From contig BNUX01000024.1 of NCBI GenBank assembly GCA_025997675.1, positions 1 to 35,451 of the forward strand: a DNA stretch of 35,451 bases, in the 5' to 3' direction. Source of the stretch: Spirochaetia bacterium (GTDB lineage Bacteria > Spirochaetota > Spirochaetia > Treponematales > Breznakiellaceae). The translations under genes and the position numbers were made by a program. Shown piece by piece: positions 7,768-16,914 of this stretch. Every line of letters starts with the position of its first letter. Position 1 is the stretch's first letter. Below the pieces are notes generated by a model that saw only the letters and a list, made by a program, of their open reading frames with translations, was not told where the DNA came from and did no database searches.

Positions 7768-8372
7768 AACGAATACTGACCACACCCATCGGGATTGAGG
7801 GAATCCGGGACCTGCGTGCCGGGGATGTGTTTTACCTTTCAGGTCGGGTCATAACCGGGAGGGACGATGTGCACCGCCGCATAGTCCGGGAGAAGATGGT
7901 TTCCCCGGTGGGCTTCCGCAGTATTGCGCTGTTCCACGCGGGGCCCATCGTCCGGGAAGACCCCGGCACGAACACCCTCATCTCGGTGGGGCCAACCACG
8001 TCCATGCGCATGGAGGACCTTACGGCGGAGTTCATCGCCCTTACCGGAGTACGGGTGATCATCGGCAAGGGCGGCATGGGGCCTAAGACCGCCGCCGCTT
8101 GTAAAACACATGGGGCTATCCACTGCGTTTTTCCCGGAGGCTGCGCGGTCACCGCCGCCGCATTGGTGGAGGAGATTGAGGCGGTCCACTGGCGGGAACT
8201 GGGGATGCCCGAATGTCTGTGGGTGCTGCGGGTACGGGAGTTTGGGCCCCTGATCGTTACCATTGATACCGAAGGGAACAACCTCTACGGCGAAAACAAG
8301 CGGCTTTACGCGGAACGGAAGGATGCGGCCCTGGCGCCGATTATTGAGAGCCTGCGGGATATGATGGGCTGA
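7764..8372 (+). CDS. Class I Fe-S hydro-lyase beta subunit (fumarase / tartrate dehydratase type)
   Basis: This 202-residue protein is the PF05683 partner of the preceding gene. It shows LRAGDVFYLSGRVITGRD near the N terminus, HAGPIV, GPTTSMRM (about 77-84) and GKGGM (about 100-104), which line the substrate pocket in the family. The ATG overlaps the alpha stop (ATGA at 7764), so the two are translationally coupled. In single-chain class I fumarases this region is the C-terminal domain; here it is separate, as in many anaerobes. Confidence 0.87.
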   Translation: MKRILTTPIGIEGIRDLRAGDVFYLSGRVITGRDDVHRRIVREKMVSPVGFRSIALFHAGPIVREDPGTNTLISVGPTTSMRMEDLTAEFIALTGVRVIIGKGGMGPKTAAACKTHGAIHCVFPGGCAVTAAALVEEIEAVHWRELGMPECLWVLRVREFGPLIVTIDTEGNNLYGENKRLYAERKDAALAPIIESLRDMMG

Positions 8373-8416
8373 TTGATCCGAGGTGAAAACTATGCTATAA
8401 AAGGACAGCGGAATAG

Positions 8417-9208
8417 GTGGCTAAATTGAAGATACTGAGTTGGAACGTAAATGGTATCCGGGCGGTGGAAAAGCGGGGCTTTGTGGATTGGCTCCGGCAG
8501 GAATCCCCGGATATGCTCTGCCTCCAGGAAACCAAAGCCCATCCCGGCCAGCTTTCCCCGGAGCTTAAAGGCCCTGCCGGTGCGGATGGGAAACCCTACT
8601 TTTCCTACTGGGCCAGCGCCCGGAAAAAGGGTTATTCCGGGGTAGCTATATATAGTAAGAAAGAACCCCGGGAACTAAAGCCCCTGGGAGTTCCGGAATT
8701 CGATGATGAAGGAAGGGTGCTGCAGGCGGATTTTAAGGACTTTGTCCTGATCAGCGCCTATTTCCCCAATTCCCAGGATGCCGGGGCCCGGCTGGGCTAT
8801 AAGCTGGACTTCTGCGCCGCTATGCTGGACTGCTGCAACAAGCTGGTTGCCGCGGGACGCCATCTGGTGCTTTGCGGGGATTACAATATCGCCCATACCC
8901 CCATTGATATTGCCCGGCCCAAGGAAAATGAAGGGAATGCCGGGTACCTTCCCGAAGAACGGGCATGGATGGACACCTTTACTACCGCGGGGTATGTGGA
9001 TACTTTCCGGAACCTGCACCCCGGCGAGAGGGACCATTATAGTTGGTGGTCCTACCGGGGAGGCGCACGGGAACGGAATGTGGGGTGGCGGATTGACTAT
9101 CACTGTGTGGACCAGGCATTTATGCCCAAGGTGACAAGCTCAATAATCAGGCCCGAGGTACAGGGCTCGGATCACTGCCCCGTTCAAATAGAGGTGAACG
9201 TAAAATGA
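8417..9208 (+). CDS. xth: Exodeoxyribonuclease III
   Basis: The 263-residue protein belongs to the exonuclease III / AP endonuclease family. Seen in order: LSWNVNGIRA, LQETKA with the metal-binding Glu, SAYFPNS, CGDYNIAHTPIDI with catalytic Asp and Asn, WRIDYHCVD, and the closing GSDHCPVQIEV with the Asp-His pair. It nicks DNA 5' to abasic sites and degrades 3' ends in base excision repair. The start is GTG 8417 with AAGGAC about 12 nt upstream. The end overlaps the rhomboid start by 4 bp (ATGA). Confidence 0.94.
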   Translation: MAKLKILSWNVNGIRAVEKRGFVDWLRQESPDMLCLQETKAHPGQLSPELKGPAGADGKPYFSYWASARKKGYSGVAIYSKKEPRELKPLGVPEFDDEGRVLQADFKDFVLISAYFPNSQDAGARLGYKLDFCAAMLDCCNKLVAAGRHLVLCGDYNIAHTPIDIARPKENEGNAGYLPEERAWMDTFTTAGYVDTFRNLHPGERDHYSWWSYRGGARERNVGWRIDYHCVDQAFMPKVTSSIIRPEVQGSDHCPVQIEVNVK

Positions 9209-9792
9209 AGATAAAATACAATTCCCCTGCGGTGCTGACCTACGCCTTTCTCAGCGCCATTGTGCTGCTCCTGACCCAGCTTTTTTTTCATTCCATGACC
9301 CAGCTCTGGTTCATGGTGCCCGGCAGGGGGACCTTTGACCCTTCGCGGATACGGCATTGGATAAATCTCTTTACCCATGTTATCGGCCATGCAAACTGGT
9401 CCCACCTGATTAGCAACTTCGCCTTTATCCTGCTCATCGGCCCCATGCTGGAAACCGCCTACGGTTCCCTATCCCTGCTCCTGATGATCGCCATCACCGC
9501 CCTGGTAACGGGGGTGCTGAATGTGTTCCTTTTCCGAACCGCCCTCCTGGGCGCCTCCGGCGTAGTGTTTATGATGATACTCCTGTCTTCCTTCACCAAC
9601 TTTACCGAGGGGGAAATTCCCCTGACCTTTATCCTGGTACTGGCGCTGTATCTGGGGCGTGAACTGTTTAATTCCTTTAGCGAAAACAATGTTTCTGAAT
9701 TTGCCCACATTGCCGGCGGTTTCTGCGGCAGCCTCTTCGGGTTTTTCAGGCCGGCTAAACGGAGACGGGAACCGGTGCTGGAAGAACTTTAG
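9205..9792 (+). CDS. Rhomboid family intramembrane serine protease
   Basis: The protein has 195 residues and several membrane segments. The catalytic Ser118 is in GASG (116-119) and the catalytic His168 is in AHIAGG, giving the rhomboid Ser-His dyad. GHANWSHLISN (61-71) is the conserved loop feeding the first core helix. A short basic cytoplasmic tail (RPAKRRRE) ends the chain. It cuts single-pass membrane proteins within or near the bilayer; the substrate is unknown. It is translationally coupled to xth upstream and to the envelope protein downstream, but the operon does not point to a substrate. Confidence 0.9.
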   Translation: MKIKYNSPAVLTYAFLSAIVLLLTQLFFHSMTQLWFMVPGRGTFDPSRIRHWINLFTHVIGHANWSHLISNFAFILLIGPMLETAYGSLSLLLMIAITALVTGVLNVFLFRTALLGASGVVFMMILLSSFTNFTEGEIPLTFILVLALYLGRELFNSFSENNVSEFAHIAGGFCGSLFGFFRPAKRRREPVLEEL

Positions 9793-10478
9793 TGCGTTTA
9801 GCAGGATTTGCGGTGTTACTATTTCTAACGCCCGCTCTGTACGGTTTTGGTATTTCGATCACCGGGAAGGAAATGGGTATTGAATTTACACCGGAATACA
9901 ACCGGATCTATAATGGATGCCTGACCTTTGCCGCTTCCGGTTCCCTTGAATTTAATGAACTCTATACCATCCGGGGCGGCTTTTCCCTGTGGAACGCAAG
10001 CAGCGCCTATGAGGTCGATGCCGCTACGGGCCTTAAAGTGAAACTTGTCCGGCATCTGCCCCTCTATATGTACCTTTCCTATATATTCAACACCCTGCCG
10101 GACTATGAAACCCACAGTCATACTATTCTTCCCATGCTGGGTTTTAAGGGAGCCTATGCGGGGATTGCCCTGGGGACCAACCTCCGTTTTTCCTCTTTTT
10201 TTGACGAACCGGCTATTTTTGAGTCGATCCTGGCATTCGAGGTCTACGTCAATTTTTACAATACCGAAAGACTCACCATCGGATTACGGGGCGCCAATTT
10301 CAATGATTTTATCGCCGGCAATTTCGGCGCCTATTACCTCAGCCTGAACAGTACCCTGGGTATTACTGAATCACTTTTTCTGATAGGCAGCCTGGATCTG
10401 CACCAGACCGGAAGCGCCGGACTAAGCGCCGAATTTTACGGCATTGGCTTTAAGATGGGGGTTGTATTAAAATGGTAG
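9792..10478 (+). CDS. Predicted outer-membrane or periplasmic beta-rich protein
   Basis: The 228-residue protein starts with GTG 9792, sharing one base with the rhomboid stop. A signal peptide (about residues 1-19, LAGFAVLLFLTPALYGFG) leads into alternating hydrophobic/polar strands with many aromatic ends and a terminal KMGVVLKW. This is typical of a small beta-barrel or outer-membrane-like protein. I do not recognise the family. The gene overlaps the next one by 7 bp. Confidence 0.65.
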   Translation: MRLAGFAVLLFLTPALYGFGISITGKEMGIEFTPEYNRIYNGCLTFAASGSLEFNELYTIRGGFSLWNASSAYEVDAATGLKVKLVRHLPLYMYLSYIFNTLPDYETHSHTILPMLGFKGAYAGIALGTNLRFSSFFDEPAIFESILAFEVYVNFYNTERLTIGLRGANFNDFIAGNFGAYYLSLNSTLGITESLFLIGSLDLHQTGSAGLSAEFYGIGFKMGVVLKW

Positions 10479-11284
10479 TACAATTCCTGCGCCTGGCCGT
10501 ACTGCTTGTCACGGTACTTCTACCCACGGCCTGTAATGTGGACCTCCCCGGCCTTATCGCCTCCAATGAATTGGATACACGGCTTGAGAGCAAAAACAGA
10601 TTTGCTTTTCTGAGCGATGCCGATAGAAACCTTCCCCTGGGAGAAGAGTATTCGTTTATCGTACTGACCGATACCCATATTGAAGGGGGCAATGCCCATG
10701 GGCTTGAAAACCTGAAGGATGTCCTTAAGGGCGCCTCCTTTGTGGTTATTACCGGGGATATTACCCAGAACGGCCGCCGGGAGGATGTGCGGAAATTTAT
10801 CGAAATAGCCCGTACCTTTGGCGTCCCCTGTTACCCGGTGATCGGGAACCATGATATTTACTTTGATAACTTTTCTGAGTGGAGGGAATTGATCGGCTCT
10901 ACCCGCTACCGCATTGACCACAGTAATACTACGCTGTTTATCCTGGATTCCGCCAACGCCTCCTTCGGGTCCGCTCAGCTTGACTGGCTTCAGGATGAGC
11001 TTAGGACGGCCAAAAACCATGTCTTTGTTTTTACCCATGCCAATTTGTTTGTGCACACCCCGGGTGATATTGAGCAGGTCACCGACACCCGGGAACGGGC
11101 CAGGATCATGGCAATCCTAAGGGGCCGCGCCGATGCCATGTTTATGGGCCATGTGCATCAGCGGATCATCCGGGAAGCCGGGGGCGTCGACTATGTCGCT
11201 ATTGAAGATTTTAGGGATAATGACACCTACTGCCGTGTTCATGTTTCGGAGAATGGGATTCGGTATGAATTTGAAAAACTGTAG
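10472..11284 (+). CDS. Calcineurin-like metallophosphoesterase lipoprotein
   Basis: The 270-residue protein begins with a lipoprotein signal ending at LLPTAC, with Cys21 as the lipidation site, so it is probably tethered to a membrane. The metallophosphoesterase motifs follow in order: LTDTHIEGG (D-x-H), VITGDIT (G-D), IGNHDIYFD (G-N-H-D), FVFTHANLF and MFMGHVHQR (G-H-x-H), giving a complete two-metal site. Substrate unknown; extracytoplasmic members act on nucleotides, phospholipid head groups or other phosphodiesters. It is the last gene of the tightly overlapped run from xth and lies 13 bp before proA. Confidence 0.88.
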   Translation: MVVQFLRLAVLLVTVLLPTACNVDLPGLIASNELDTRLESKNRFAFLSDADRNLPLGEEYSFIVLTDTHIEGGNAHGLENLKDVLKGASFVVITGDITQNGRREDVRKFIEIARTFGVPCYPVIGNHDIYFDNFSEWRELIGSTRYRIDHSNTTLFILDSANASFGSAQLDWLQDELRTAKNHVFVFTHANLFVHTPGDIEQVTDTRERARIMAILRGRADAMFMGHVHQRIIREAGGVDYVAIEDFRDNDTYCRVHVSENGIRYEFEKL

Positions 11285-11297
11285 ATAGGAGTAACCC

Positions 11298-12557
11298 ATG
11301 AGTTCACTGGACAGTATCTTTAAAACCCTCCGCACCGCCCAGGCCATATTGGCCCTGCAAACCCGCAGCCAAAAGGACTCAGCCCTTAAGGCGGTTGTGG
11401 ACGCCATTGAGAACAGCCGCGCGGCTATCCTCAAGGCCAACGCCGCGGATGTGGAAAAAGCCCGGGCAGGGGGCATGAAAAACTCCCTGGTAGACCGTCT
11501 TCTCCTTAACGATGAGCGGATCAACGACATTATAGAAGGCATTGACACGGTGATCCGTCAGGAGGACCCAATAGGAAAAGTACAGGCGGGGTGGCTGCTG
11601 CCCAACGGACTGCAGGTGGAGCGGACCACGGTCCCCCTGGGAGTAGCGGCGATTATCTACGAGTCCCGGCCCAACGTTACCGCCGATGCCTTTAGTCTGG
11701 CCTACAAAGCCGGATGCGCCATCCTGCTTCGGGGTTCCTCGGCGGCCCTGGAATCAAACCGTGCCTTGGTTAAGGCCATCAAGGAAGGGCTGAGCGCCGG
11801 CGGGGGCGTCAGCGATGCGGTGGCCCTTGCAGAATCCGGCAGCCGGGACGAGGTGGACGAGATACTTGCCGCACGGGGGAAAATCGATGTGGTGCTGCCC
11901 CGTGGCGGCAAGGACCTGATCCGCCGGGTGGTGGATAACGCCAAGGTTCCGGTGATCGAGACCGGACAGGGGAACTGCCACATTTACGTGGATAGCAGTG
12001 CGGATATCCCCAACGCGGTGGACATCATCGAGAACGCCAAGCTCCAGCGGCCCGGGGCCTGTAACGCGGTGGAAACCCTCCTGGTTCACCGGGACATCGC
12101 GGCGGCTCTCCTGCCACGGGTGGCGGTACGGCTGGCGGGCAAGGCGGAACTTCGCGGTGACAACCCGGCTAAGACAGCCATAGGCGTCCCGCCGCCGGCG
12201 CTGGTCCTGAAAGACGCGGTGGAAGAAGACTGGGAAACGGAATTCCTCGACTACATTCTGGCCGTCAAAACTGTGGACAGCCTGGAGGAAGCCGTCACCC
12301 ACATCAACCGGTACGGGACAAAACATTCCGAGGCGATCCTTACCAATGACCACCGGGCGGCGGAAGCATTTGAGCGCCGGGTGGACGCCGCCTGTGTGTA
12401 TGTGAACGCCTCCACCAGGTTCACCGACGGCGGCCAGTTCGGTTTCGGGGCGGAGCTGGGGATCAGCACCCAGAAGTTCCACGCCCGGGGACCCATGGGG
12501 CTTGAAGCGCTGACTACGATAAAGTATCGTATACACGGAACCGGTCAGATACGATGA
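11298..12557 (+). CDS. proA: Glutamate-5-semialdehyde dehydrogenase (gamma-glutamyl phosphate reductase)
   Basis: The 419-residue length is normal for ProA. The catalytic Cys255 lies in QRPGACNAVETLL. Other family hallmarks are VPLGVAAIIYESRPNVTADA (about 112-131) and the C-terminal FTDGGQFGFGAELGIST. It reduces gamma-glutamyl phosphate with NADPH in the second step of proline synthesis. AGGAG lies 7 nt before the ATG. The stop overlaps proB by 4 bp (ATGA at 12554). The order A-B-C is unusual compared with the common B-A order but still a full proline operon. Confidence 0.96.
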   Translation: MSSLDSIFKTLRTAQAILALQTRSQKDSALKAVVDAIENSRAAILKANAADVEKARAGGMKNSLVDRLLLNDERINDIIEGIDTVIRQEDPIGKVQAGWLLPNGLQVERTTVPLGVAAIIYESRPNVTADAFSLAYKAGCAILLRGSSAALESNRALVKAIKEGLSAGGGVSDAVALAESGSRDEVDEILAARGKIDVVLPRGGKDLIRRVVDNAKVPVIETGQGNCHIYVDSSADIPNAVDIIENAKLQRPGACNAVETLLVHRDIAAALLPRVAVRLAGKAELRGDNPAKTAIGVPPPALVLKDAVEEDWETEFLDYILAVKTVDSLEEAVTHINRYGTKHSEAILTNDHRAAEAFERRVDAACVYVNASTRFTDGGQFGFGAELGISTQKFHARGPMGLEALTTIKYRIHGTGQIR

Positions 12558-13342
12558 TACCTAGGCTAATCGCAGACGCGCGGAAAATTGTTTTCAAGTT
12601 CGGCTCCAATACCCTGGCGGACAAGGATGGGCGGATCAACCATGTCTTTCTCGGGGAATTCGCCGACCAGGCTGCGGCGTTCATCAACACGGGGAAGCAG
12701 GTGGTCATCGTTTCCTCGGGAGCTCAGGTGGCGGGGCTGAGTACCCTGGACAAATGGGCCAGGAAACGGGACATCCACTACCGGCAGGCCCTCTGCGCCG
12801 TGGGCCAGGTGGAACTCATGGGGGCCTGGAAGCGGGCCTTTGGAAATCACGGTATCCACATAGCCCAGATCCTCCTGACCGGGGACGACTTCAACGATTC
12901 TATCCGGACCCTCAATATGCGGAACACCCTCTTTACCCTGGTGGACGAGGGGATCATCCCTATCATCAATGAAAACGATACCGTTTCTGTGGAGGAAATA
13001 AAGATAGGCGATAACGACACCCTGGCCGCCCGGTCAGCAATACTGTGGAGCGCCGACCTGCTGGTCCTGTTCAGCGATATTGACGGGCTCTACAACAGTA
13101 ACCCCAAGGAAAACCCCGGCGCGGAACTGATCGGCGAAGTCCGGGACATTGAGGCGGTGAAGAAGACCATCACCATTGGGAGCGCCAACAGTTTTGGCAC
13201 CGGGGGGATTGCCACCAAGCTGGAAGCGGCGGCGCTGGTGATACCCTACGGGATACCCACGATTATTGCCAACGGGGGCAGGCCGCGGGTGCTGGAGGCG
13301 CTGGCGGCAGGGACGCAGCGGGGGACGGCGTTTTTGGTGTAG
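12554..13342 (+). CDS. proB: Glutamate 5-kinase, short form without PUA domain
   Basis: The 262-residue protein is an amino-acid kinase. It shows VFKFGSNTLAD (ATP/phosphate loop), VSSGAQVAGL, INENDTVSVEEIKIGDNDTLAA, LFSDIDGLYNSNP and GTGGIATKLEAA. It phosphorylates glutamate in the first step of proline synthesis. The E. coli enzyme is about 100 residues longer because of a C-terminal PUA domain; here the protein ends just after the kinase domain, as in some other bacteria. Loss of PUA may alter proline feedback or oligomerisation. Confidence 0.95.
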   Translation: MIPRLIADARKIVFKFGSNTLADKDGRINHVFLGEFADQAAAFINTGKQVVIVSSGAQVAGLSTLDKWARKRDIHYRQALCAVGQVELMGAWKRAFGNHGIHIAQILLTGDDFNDSIRTLNMRNTLFTLVDEGIIPIINENDTVSVEEIKIGDNDTLAARSAILWSADLLVLFSDIDGLYNSNPKENPGAELIGEVRDIEAVKKTITIGSANSFGTGGIATKLEAAALVIPYGIPTIIANGGRPRVLEALAAGTQRGTAFLV

Positions 13343-13379
13343 TATGGATCAAACCCCACATTCATGCTTAACTAAAGCC

Positions 13380-14192
13380 ATGAACACAACTATCGCCTGT
13401 ATAGGCAGCGGAAACATGGGACGGGCACTGATGCACGGGGCAGCCGGTATACTCCCGCCAAAAAACATCGGGTTTTCCGACGCCGACAGGTCAAAGGCCG
13501 AAGCCCTGGCCGGGGAACTGGGCGGCGCCAAGGTATATCCATCCAACAATGATGCGGTCATGGAGGCGGATTTTGTTTTCCTCGCCGTAAAACCACAAGT
13601 GCTGGATACGGTATTGAAGGAAATTGCCCCGGCCTTACTCATACGGACAAATAATAAAAAGCCGGTAACCCTGGTCTCTATGGCCGCAGGCTGGAACATC
13701 AGGAAAATCCAGAGCCTCCTGGATGTACCGGTAGTACGGATCATGCCGAATACCCCGGCACTGATTTCCCAGGGGGTCATTGCCATGGCCGCCTCGGCGG
13801 AAGTTACGGAGGAGTCTTTGGCTGTCTTAGCGAAGATCCTGGGCGCCGCAGGGATAGTTGACCGCATAAGCGAAAACTATATGGATGCGGTTACCGGCCT
13901 TTCCGGTTCCGGGCCGGCCTTCGTGTATCTCTTCATTGAGGCCCTGGCGGACGGCGGGGTCCTGGCGGGGCTGCCACGGGACAAGGCTCTGCGCTACGCC
14001 GCCCAGACGGTCCTGGGGGCCGCGGCTATGGTGAAGGAAACCGGCAAGCATCCGGGGGAACTGAAGGACATGGTCACCTCCCCCGGGGGAACCACCATTG
14101 CGGGGGTATCCGCCCTGGAGAATGGCGCTTTCCGGGGAACCGTGATGAATGCGGTGGAGGCGGCGTACAAGCGGTCAAAAGAGCTTGGGTAG
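13380..14192 (+). CDS. proC: Pyrroline-5-carboxylate reductase
   Basis: From ATG 13380 the protein has 270 residues, the usual ProC length, and begins MNTTIACIGSGNMGRAL with the NAD(P)-binding GxGNMG. Further marks are VFLAVKPQVLD, RIMPNTPALISQGV, TGLSGSGPAFVYLFIEA and VTSPGGTTIAGVSALE. An in-frame ATG at 13344 would add 12 residues before the Rossmann strand and is less likely; neither start has a good ribosome site. It completes the proABC operon, 37 bp after proB. Confidence 0.95.
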   Translation: MNTTIACIGSGNMGRALMHGAAGILPPKNIGFSDADRSKAEALAGELGGAKVYPSNNDAVMEADFVFLAVKPQVLDTVLKEIAPALLIRTNNKKPVTLVSMAAGWNIRKIQSLLDVPVVRIMPNTPALISQGVIAMAASAEVTEESLAVLAKILGAAGIVDRISENYMDAVTGLSGSGPAFVYLFIEALADGGVLAGLPRDKALRYAAQTVLGAAAMVKETGKHPGELKDMVTSPGGTTIAGVSALENGAFRGTVMNAVEAAYKRSKELG

Positions 14193-14201
14193 TTGCAGGA
14201 G

Positions 14202-14411
14202 CTAAAAACATGTTTATCGCTCCTAAAAACATGTTGCTCGCTCCTAAAAACATGTTGCTCGCTCCTAAAAACATGTTTATCGCCGCTAAAAACATGTTTA
14301 TCGCCACTAAAAACATGTTTATCGCCACTAAAAACATGTTTATCGCTCCTAAAAACATGTTTATCGCCGCTAAAAACATGTTTATCGCCGCTAAAAACAT
14401 GTTTTTAGCTC
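14202..14411. repeat. 21-bp tandem array 2 (ten units, AAACATGTT core)
   Basis: Ten contiguous 21-bp units begin with CTAAAAACATGTT. The 13-bp start, including the AACATGTT palindrome, is identical in all ten units; all variation is in the following 8 bases (TATCGCTC, GCTCGCTC, TATCGCCG, TATCGCCA). The last unit changes its tail to TTTAGCTC, creating the perfect 20-bp palindrome GCTAAAAACATGTTTTTAGC (14390-14409). The array is bounded by inverted arms: GGAGCTAAAAACATG at 14198-14212 and CATGTTTTTAGCTCC at 14398-14412. It fills the gap between the convergent proC and PHP genes. Reading frames through it are open in several phases only because 21 is a multiple of three. Confidence 0.95.
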
Positions 14412-14436
14412 CCTGACACCAGTGTTGGCACTGTTC

Positions 14437-15231
14437 CTATTGTTCCAGAAATTCCCACAGGTCCTGCCCGGTACTCCGGTCCTTGGCGTCCCGTATATCC
14501 ACCGGCAGTGTTACGGCCTCATCACCATGAATGGCGCAGCGCCCCGGGGGTATCCGTAAGCCCGCAAGGTTGTTTTCCCTGACGGCCTGCACATAATCCT
14601 GAATGGTGTCCATTTTCTTATCCAGATAGGTCCCAAAGATATCACCCGATTCAATCTGGCCAGAGTGGTGGATGTCCGAGCCCGCAGTAACCGGGAGGCC
14701 CAGCTTTTCGGCGTAGCGCATGGCCAGGGCATCGTTGGAGGTCGAAGTATTACCGGCGTTGGCCGCCTCTACCGCATCAACGCAGCCGGTGGATAGATGA
14801 ATTGTATCAATATAGTACACCTGCCTGAAGGGGTGCGCCTGGACAACACAGCCGCCGTAACGGTGTACTTCGTTAAACTGTTCCAGCCGGGTCCAGCGGG
14901 CCGCCTCGGGATGGCCCAGGAGCCAGTCCTTATCCAGGCCGTAGATGAGGTAGTCGTCGGCGTCAAAAGTTTCCTCCCAGCCGAAAAACACATCAAGCCC
15001 CAGCTTTTCCCCTTCCCGCCGGGTGTCCTCATAGCCCCGGCAGAACCGGTTGACCCATTCCCGCCAAGGCAGATGGCGGTTAACCGCAGAGTTTCCGTTA
15101 TAGAAATGATCCGTCACGATGATGCCGGTGAAGCCCAGTTCCTTATAGCCGCGGATATAGGAGCGGCCCTCGGACTGGCCGCAGGCGCTGGATTGGACCG
15201 TGTGAAGATGTGTTTCGTAGAGATACTTCAT
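14437..15231 (-). CDS. PHP-domain phosphoesterase-like protein
   Basis: The 264-residue protein begins YETHLHTVQSSACG, with the His-x-His of the PHP (polymerase and histidinol phosphatase) metal site. It continues with VTDHFYNG, the GWEETFDADDYLIYGL segment, VVQAHPFRQ and a late GSDIHHSGQ motif; these supply the remaining metal-binding His/Asp/Glu residues. It is likely a phosphoesterase or hydrolase with two or three metals; the substrate is unknown. It overlaps the upstream acyl-CoA ligase by 4 bp, so the two are co-translated and may share a pathway. Confidence 0.85.
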   Translation of the reverse strand: MKYLYETHLHTVQSSACGQSEGRSYIRGYKELGFTGIIVTDHFYNGNSAVNRHLPWREWVNRFCRGYEDTRREGEKLGLDVFFGWEETFDADDYLIYGLDKDWLLGHPEAARWTRLEQFNEVHRYGGCVVQAHPFRQVYYIDTIHLSTGCVDAVEAANAGNTSTSNDALAMRYAEKLGLPVTAGSDIHHSGQIESGDIFGTYLDKKMDTIQDYVQAVRENNLAGLRIPPGRCAIHGDEAVTLPVDIRDAKDRSTGQDLWEFLEQ

Positions 15232-16913
15232 TTCGCCGGAGCTTCCGAACCGTCCTGCTTCCGTATCACGTTCCGCTGGATCTTCCCGCTGATTGTCTTG
15301 GGCAGATCATCCACAAATTCCACGATCCGGGGGTACTTGTAGGGGGCGGTAACCCGTTTGACATGGTTTTGAAGTTCCCGCTTCAGTTCTTCTGTGCCCG
15401 TAAATCCCCGGGCCAATACCACCGTGGCCTTAACCACCTGGCCGCGGTTCGGGTCCGGCGCGGCGGTGACCGCGCACTCCAGCACCGAGGGGTGTTCCAT
15501 CAAAGCGCTTTCCACCTCAAAGGGGCCGATACGGTAGCCGGAACATTTGATCACATCATCGTTTCTGCCGATGAACCAGTAGTAACCGTCGCCGTCATGC
15601 CAGGCCATGTCGCCGGTGTGATAAGTGTCGTCGTACCAGCAGTTCCGGGTAATCTCCTCGTCCTTCCAGTAACCGGTAAACAATCCCGGCGGGGGATTAT
15701 CGCCGCCGTTAGTAATACTGATGTTACCCACGATACCGTCATCGCAGGGCTGTTCATTTTCGTCCAGCAGATTGAGGCCGAAAAGGGGCGATGGCTTTCC
15801 CATGGAGCCGGGCTTTACCGGGAGCCACTTGAAGGTCGCCGCCATCACCGATGTTTCCGACTGGCCGAAGCCTTCCCGGATTTCCAGCCCCGTGAGTTCC
15901 TTGAGCTTATGGTACACCTCGGGGCTCAGGGGTTCCCCCGCAACGGAGCTGTGCTTAATATAACTGAAATCATAACCGGCAAGGTCCTCCTTGATGAGGA
16001 ACCGGAAGATCGTAGCCGGGGCGCAGAAGGTGGCCGGACGGATGCGGCCCAGGGCGTCGAGTATACCTTGGGGGGTGAACTTTTCCGTATCGTATGCGCC
16101 GATAGCCGCCCCGCAGATCCACTGCCCGTAGATCTTGCCCCAGGCAAATTTCGCCCAGCCCGAATCGGTTTGGGTCAGGTGGATCGTATCATCCTCCACA
16201 CACTGCCAATACTTCGCCGTAACGATGTGCCCCAGGGGCAGGGAATAGTTGTGGAGCACCATCTTAGGCATCCCCGTGGTGCCGGAGGAAAAGTATATCA
16301 GCATGTCGTCCTTGGTCACGGTTCCTGCAGCTCCCGTGGGCCGGACAAAGGTGCCAGGCGCCTTTTCTATTTCGGCGCCCATGTCGATAAACCCGGCAGG
16401 GATTTGCTTCCCCACCAGGGCTATTTTTTTAAGCTGCGGACATTGGCCACGGGCTGCGGAAATGTTGGCCACAAGTTCCGGATCATCCACACTGACCAGG
16501 AGTTTAACCTCGGCGATATTGCAGCGGTATACAATGTCCTTTTGGGTAAGCTGGTAGGTGCCGGGGATACAGACCGCGCCTATCTTCATCAGGGCGTTTA
16601 TCATCACCCACACTTCGGGACGCTGCTTGAGGATCAGCATTACTACGTCGCCCTTTTTGATACCCAGGGAAACGAGGGCGTTGGCGGCCTTATCGCTCAG
16701 GCGCTTCATATCACTAAAGGTGTAGGATTTAATTTCCGCAGCATCGTTGGTCCAAACCAGGGCAAGTTTGTCCGGCTTGATCCGCGCCCATTCATCGGTT
16801 ACATCGTAGGCAAAGTTGAAATTGTCCGGGACAATGCATTGGTAATTCCGGTAGAAATCCTCATAGCTTTCAAAGTCTATCCGGGGGCAATATTTAGACA
16901 GTATCTCGTTCAT
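15228..16913 (-). CDS. Acyl-CoA synthetase (AMP-forming), acetyl/medium-chain acyl ligase type
   Basis: The 561-residue protein is an ANL-superfamily ligase. It shows YFSSGTTGMPKMVLHN (phosphate loop), GFGQSET (adenine-binding), YHTGDMAWHDGDGYYWFIGRNDDVIKCSGYRIGP in the hinge/A8 region and PKTISGKIQRNVIR with the catalytic Lys near the C terminus. It activates a carboxylic acid to acyl-AMP and then acyl-CoA. It is related to medium-chain acyl-CoA ligases (ACSM-like) rather than classical acetyl-CoA synthetase, but the acid is not determined. It lies between an XRE-cupin regulator and a PHP protein in one leftward operon. Confidence 0.9.
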   Translation of the reverse strand: MNEILSKYCPRIDFESYEDFYRNYQCIVPDNFNFAYDVTDEWARIKPDKLALVWTNDAAEIKSYTFSDMKRLSDKAANALVSLGIKKGDVVMLILKQRPEVWVMINALMKIGAVCIPGTYQLTQKDIVYRCNIAEVKLLVSVDDPELVANISAARGQCPQLKKIALVGKQIPAGFIDMGAEIEKAPGTFVRPTGAAGTVTKDDMLIYFSSGTTGMPKMVLHNYSLPLGHIVTAKYWQCVEDDTIHLTQTDSGWAKFAWGKIYGQWICGAAIGAYDTEKFTPQGILDALGRIRPATFCAPATIFRFLIKEDLAGYDFSYIKHSSVAGEPLSPEVYHKLKELTGLEIREGFGQSETSVMAATFKWLPVKPGSMGKPSPLFGLNLLDENEQPCDDGIVGNISITNGGDNPPPGLFTGYWKDEEITRNCWYDDTYHTGDMAWHDGDGYYWFIGRNDDVIKCSGYRIGPFEVESALMEHPSVLECAVTAAPDPNRGQVVKATVVLARGFTGTEELKRELQNHVKRVTAPYKYPRIVEFVDDLPKTISGKIQRNVIRKQDGSEAPAK

Positions 16914-16914
16914 A

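Noticed and set aside
13266..13379. Extended N terminus of proC
   Set aside because: The added residues are the shadow of the proB end and precede the canonical Rossmann start; the family length fits ATG 13380.
14202..14411. CRISPR array
   Set aside because: The period is 21 bp with no unique spacers; repeat plus linker are nearly identical throughout, and no cas genes are present. The same holds for the arrays at 121-246 and 22647-22835.
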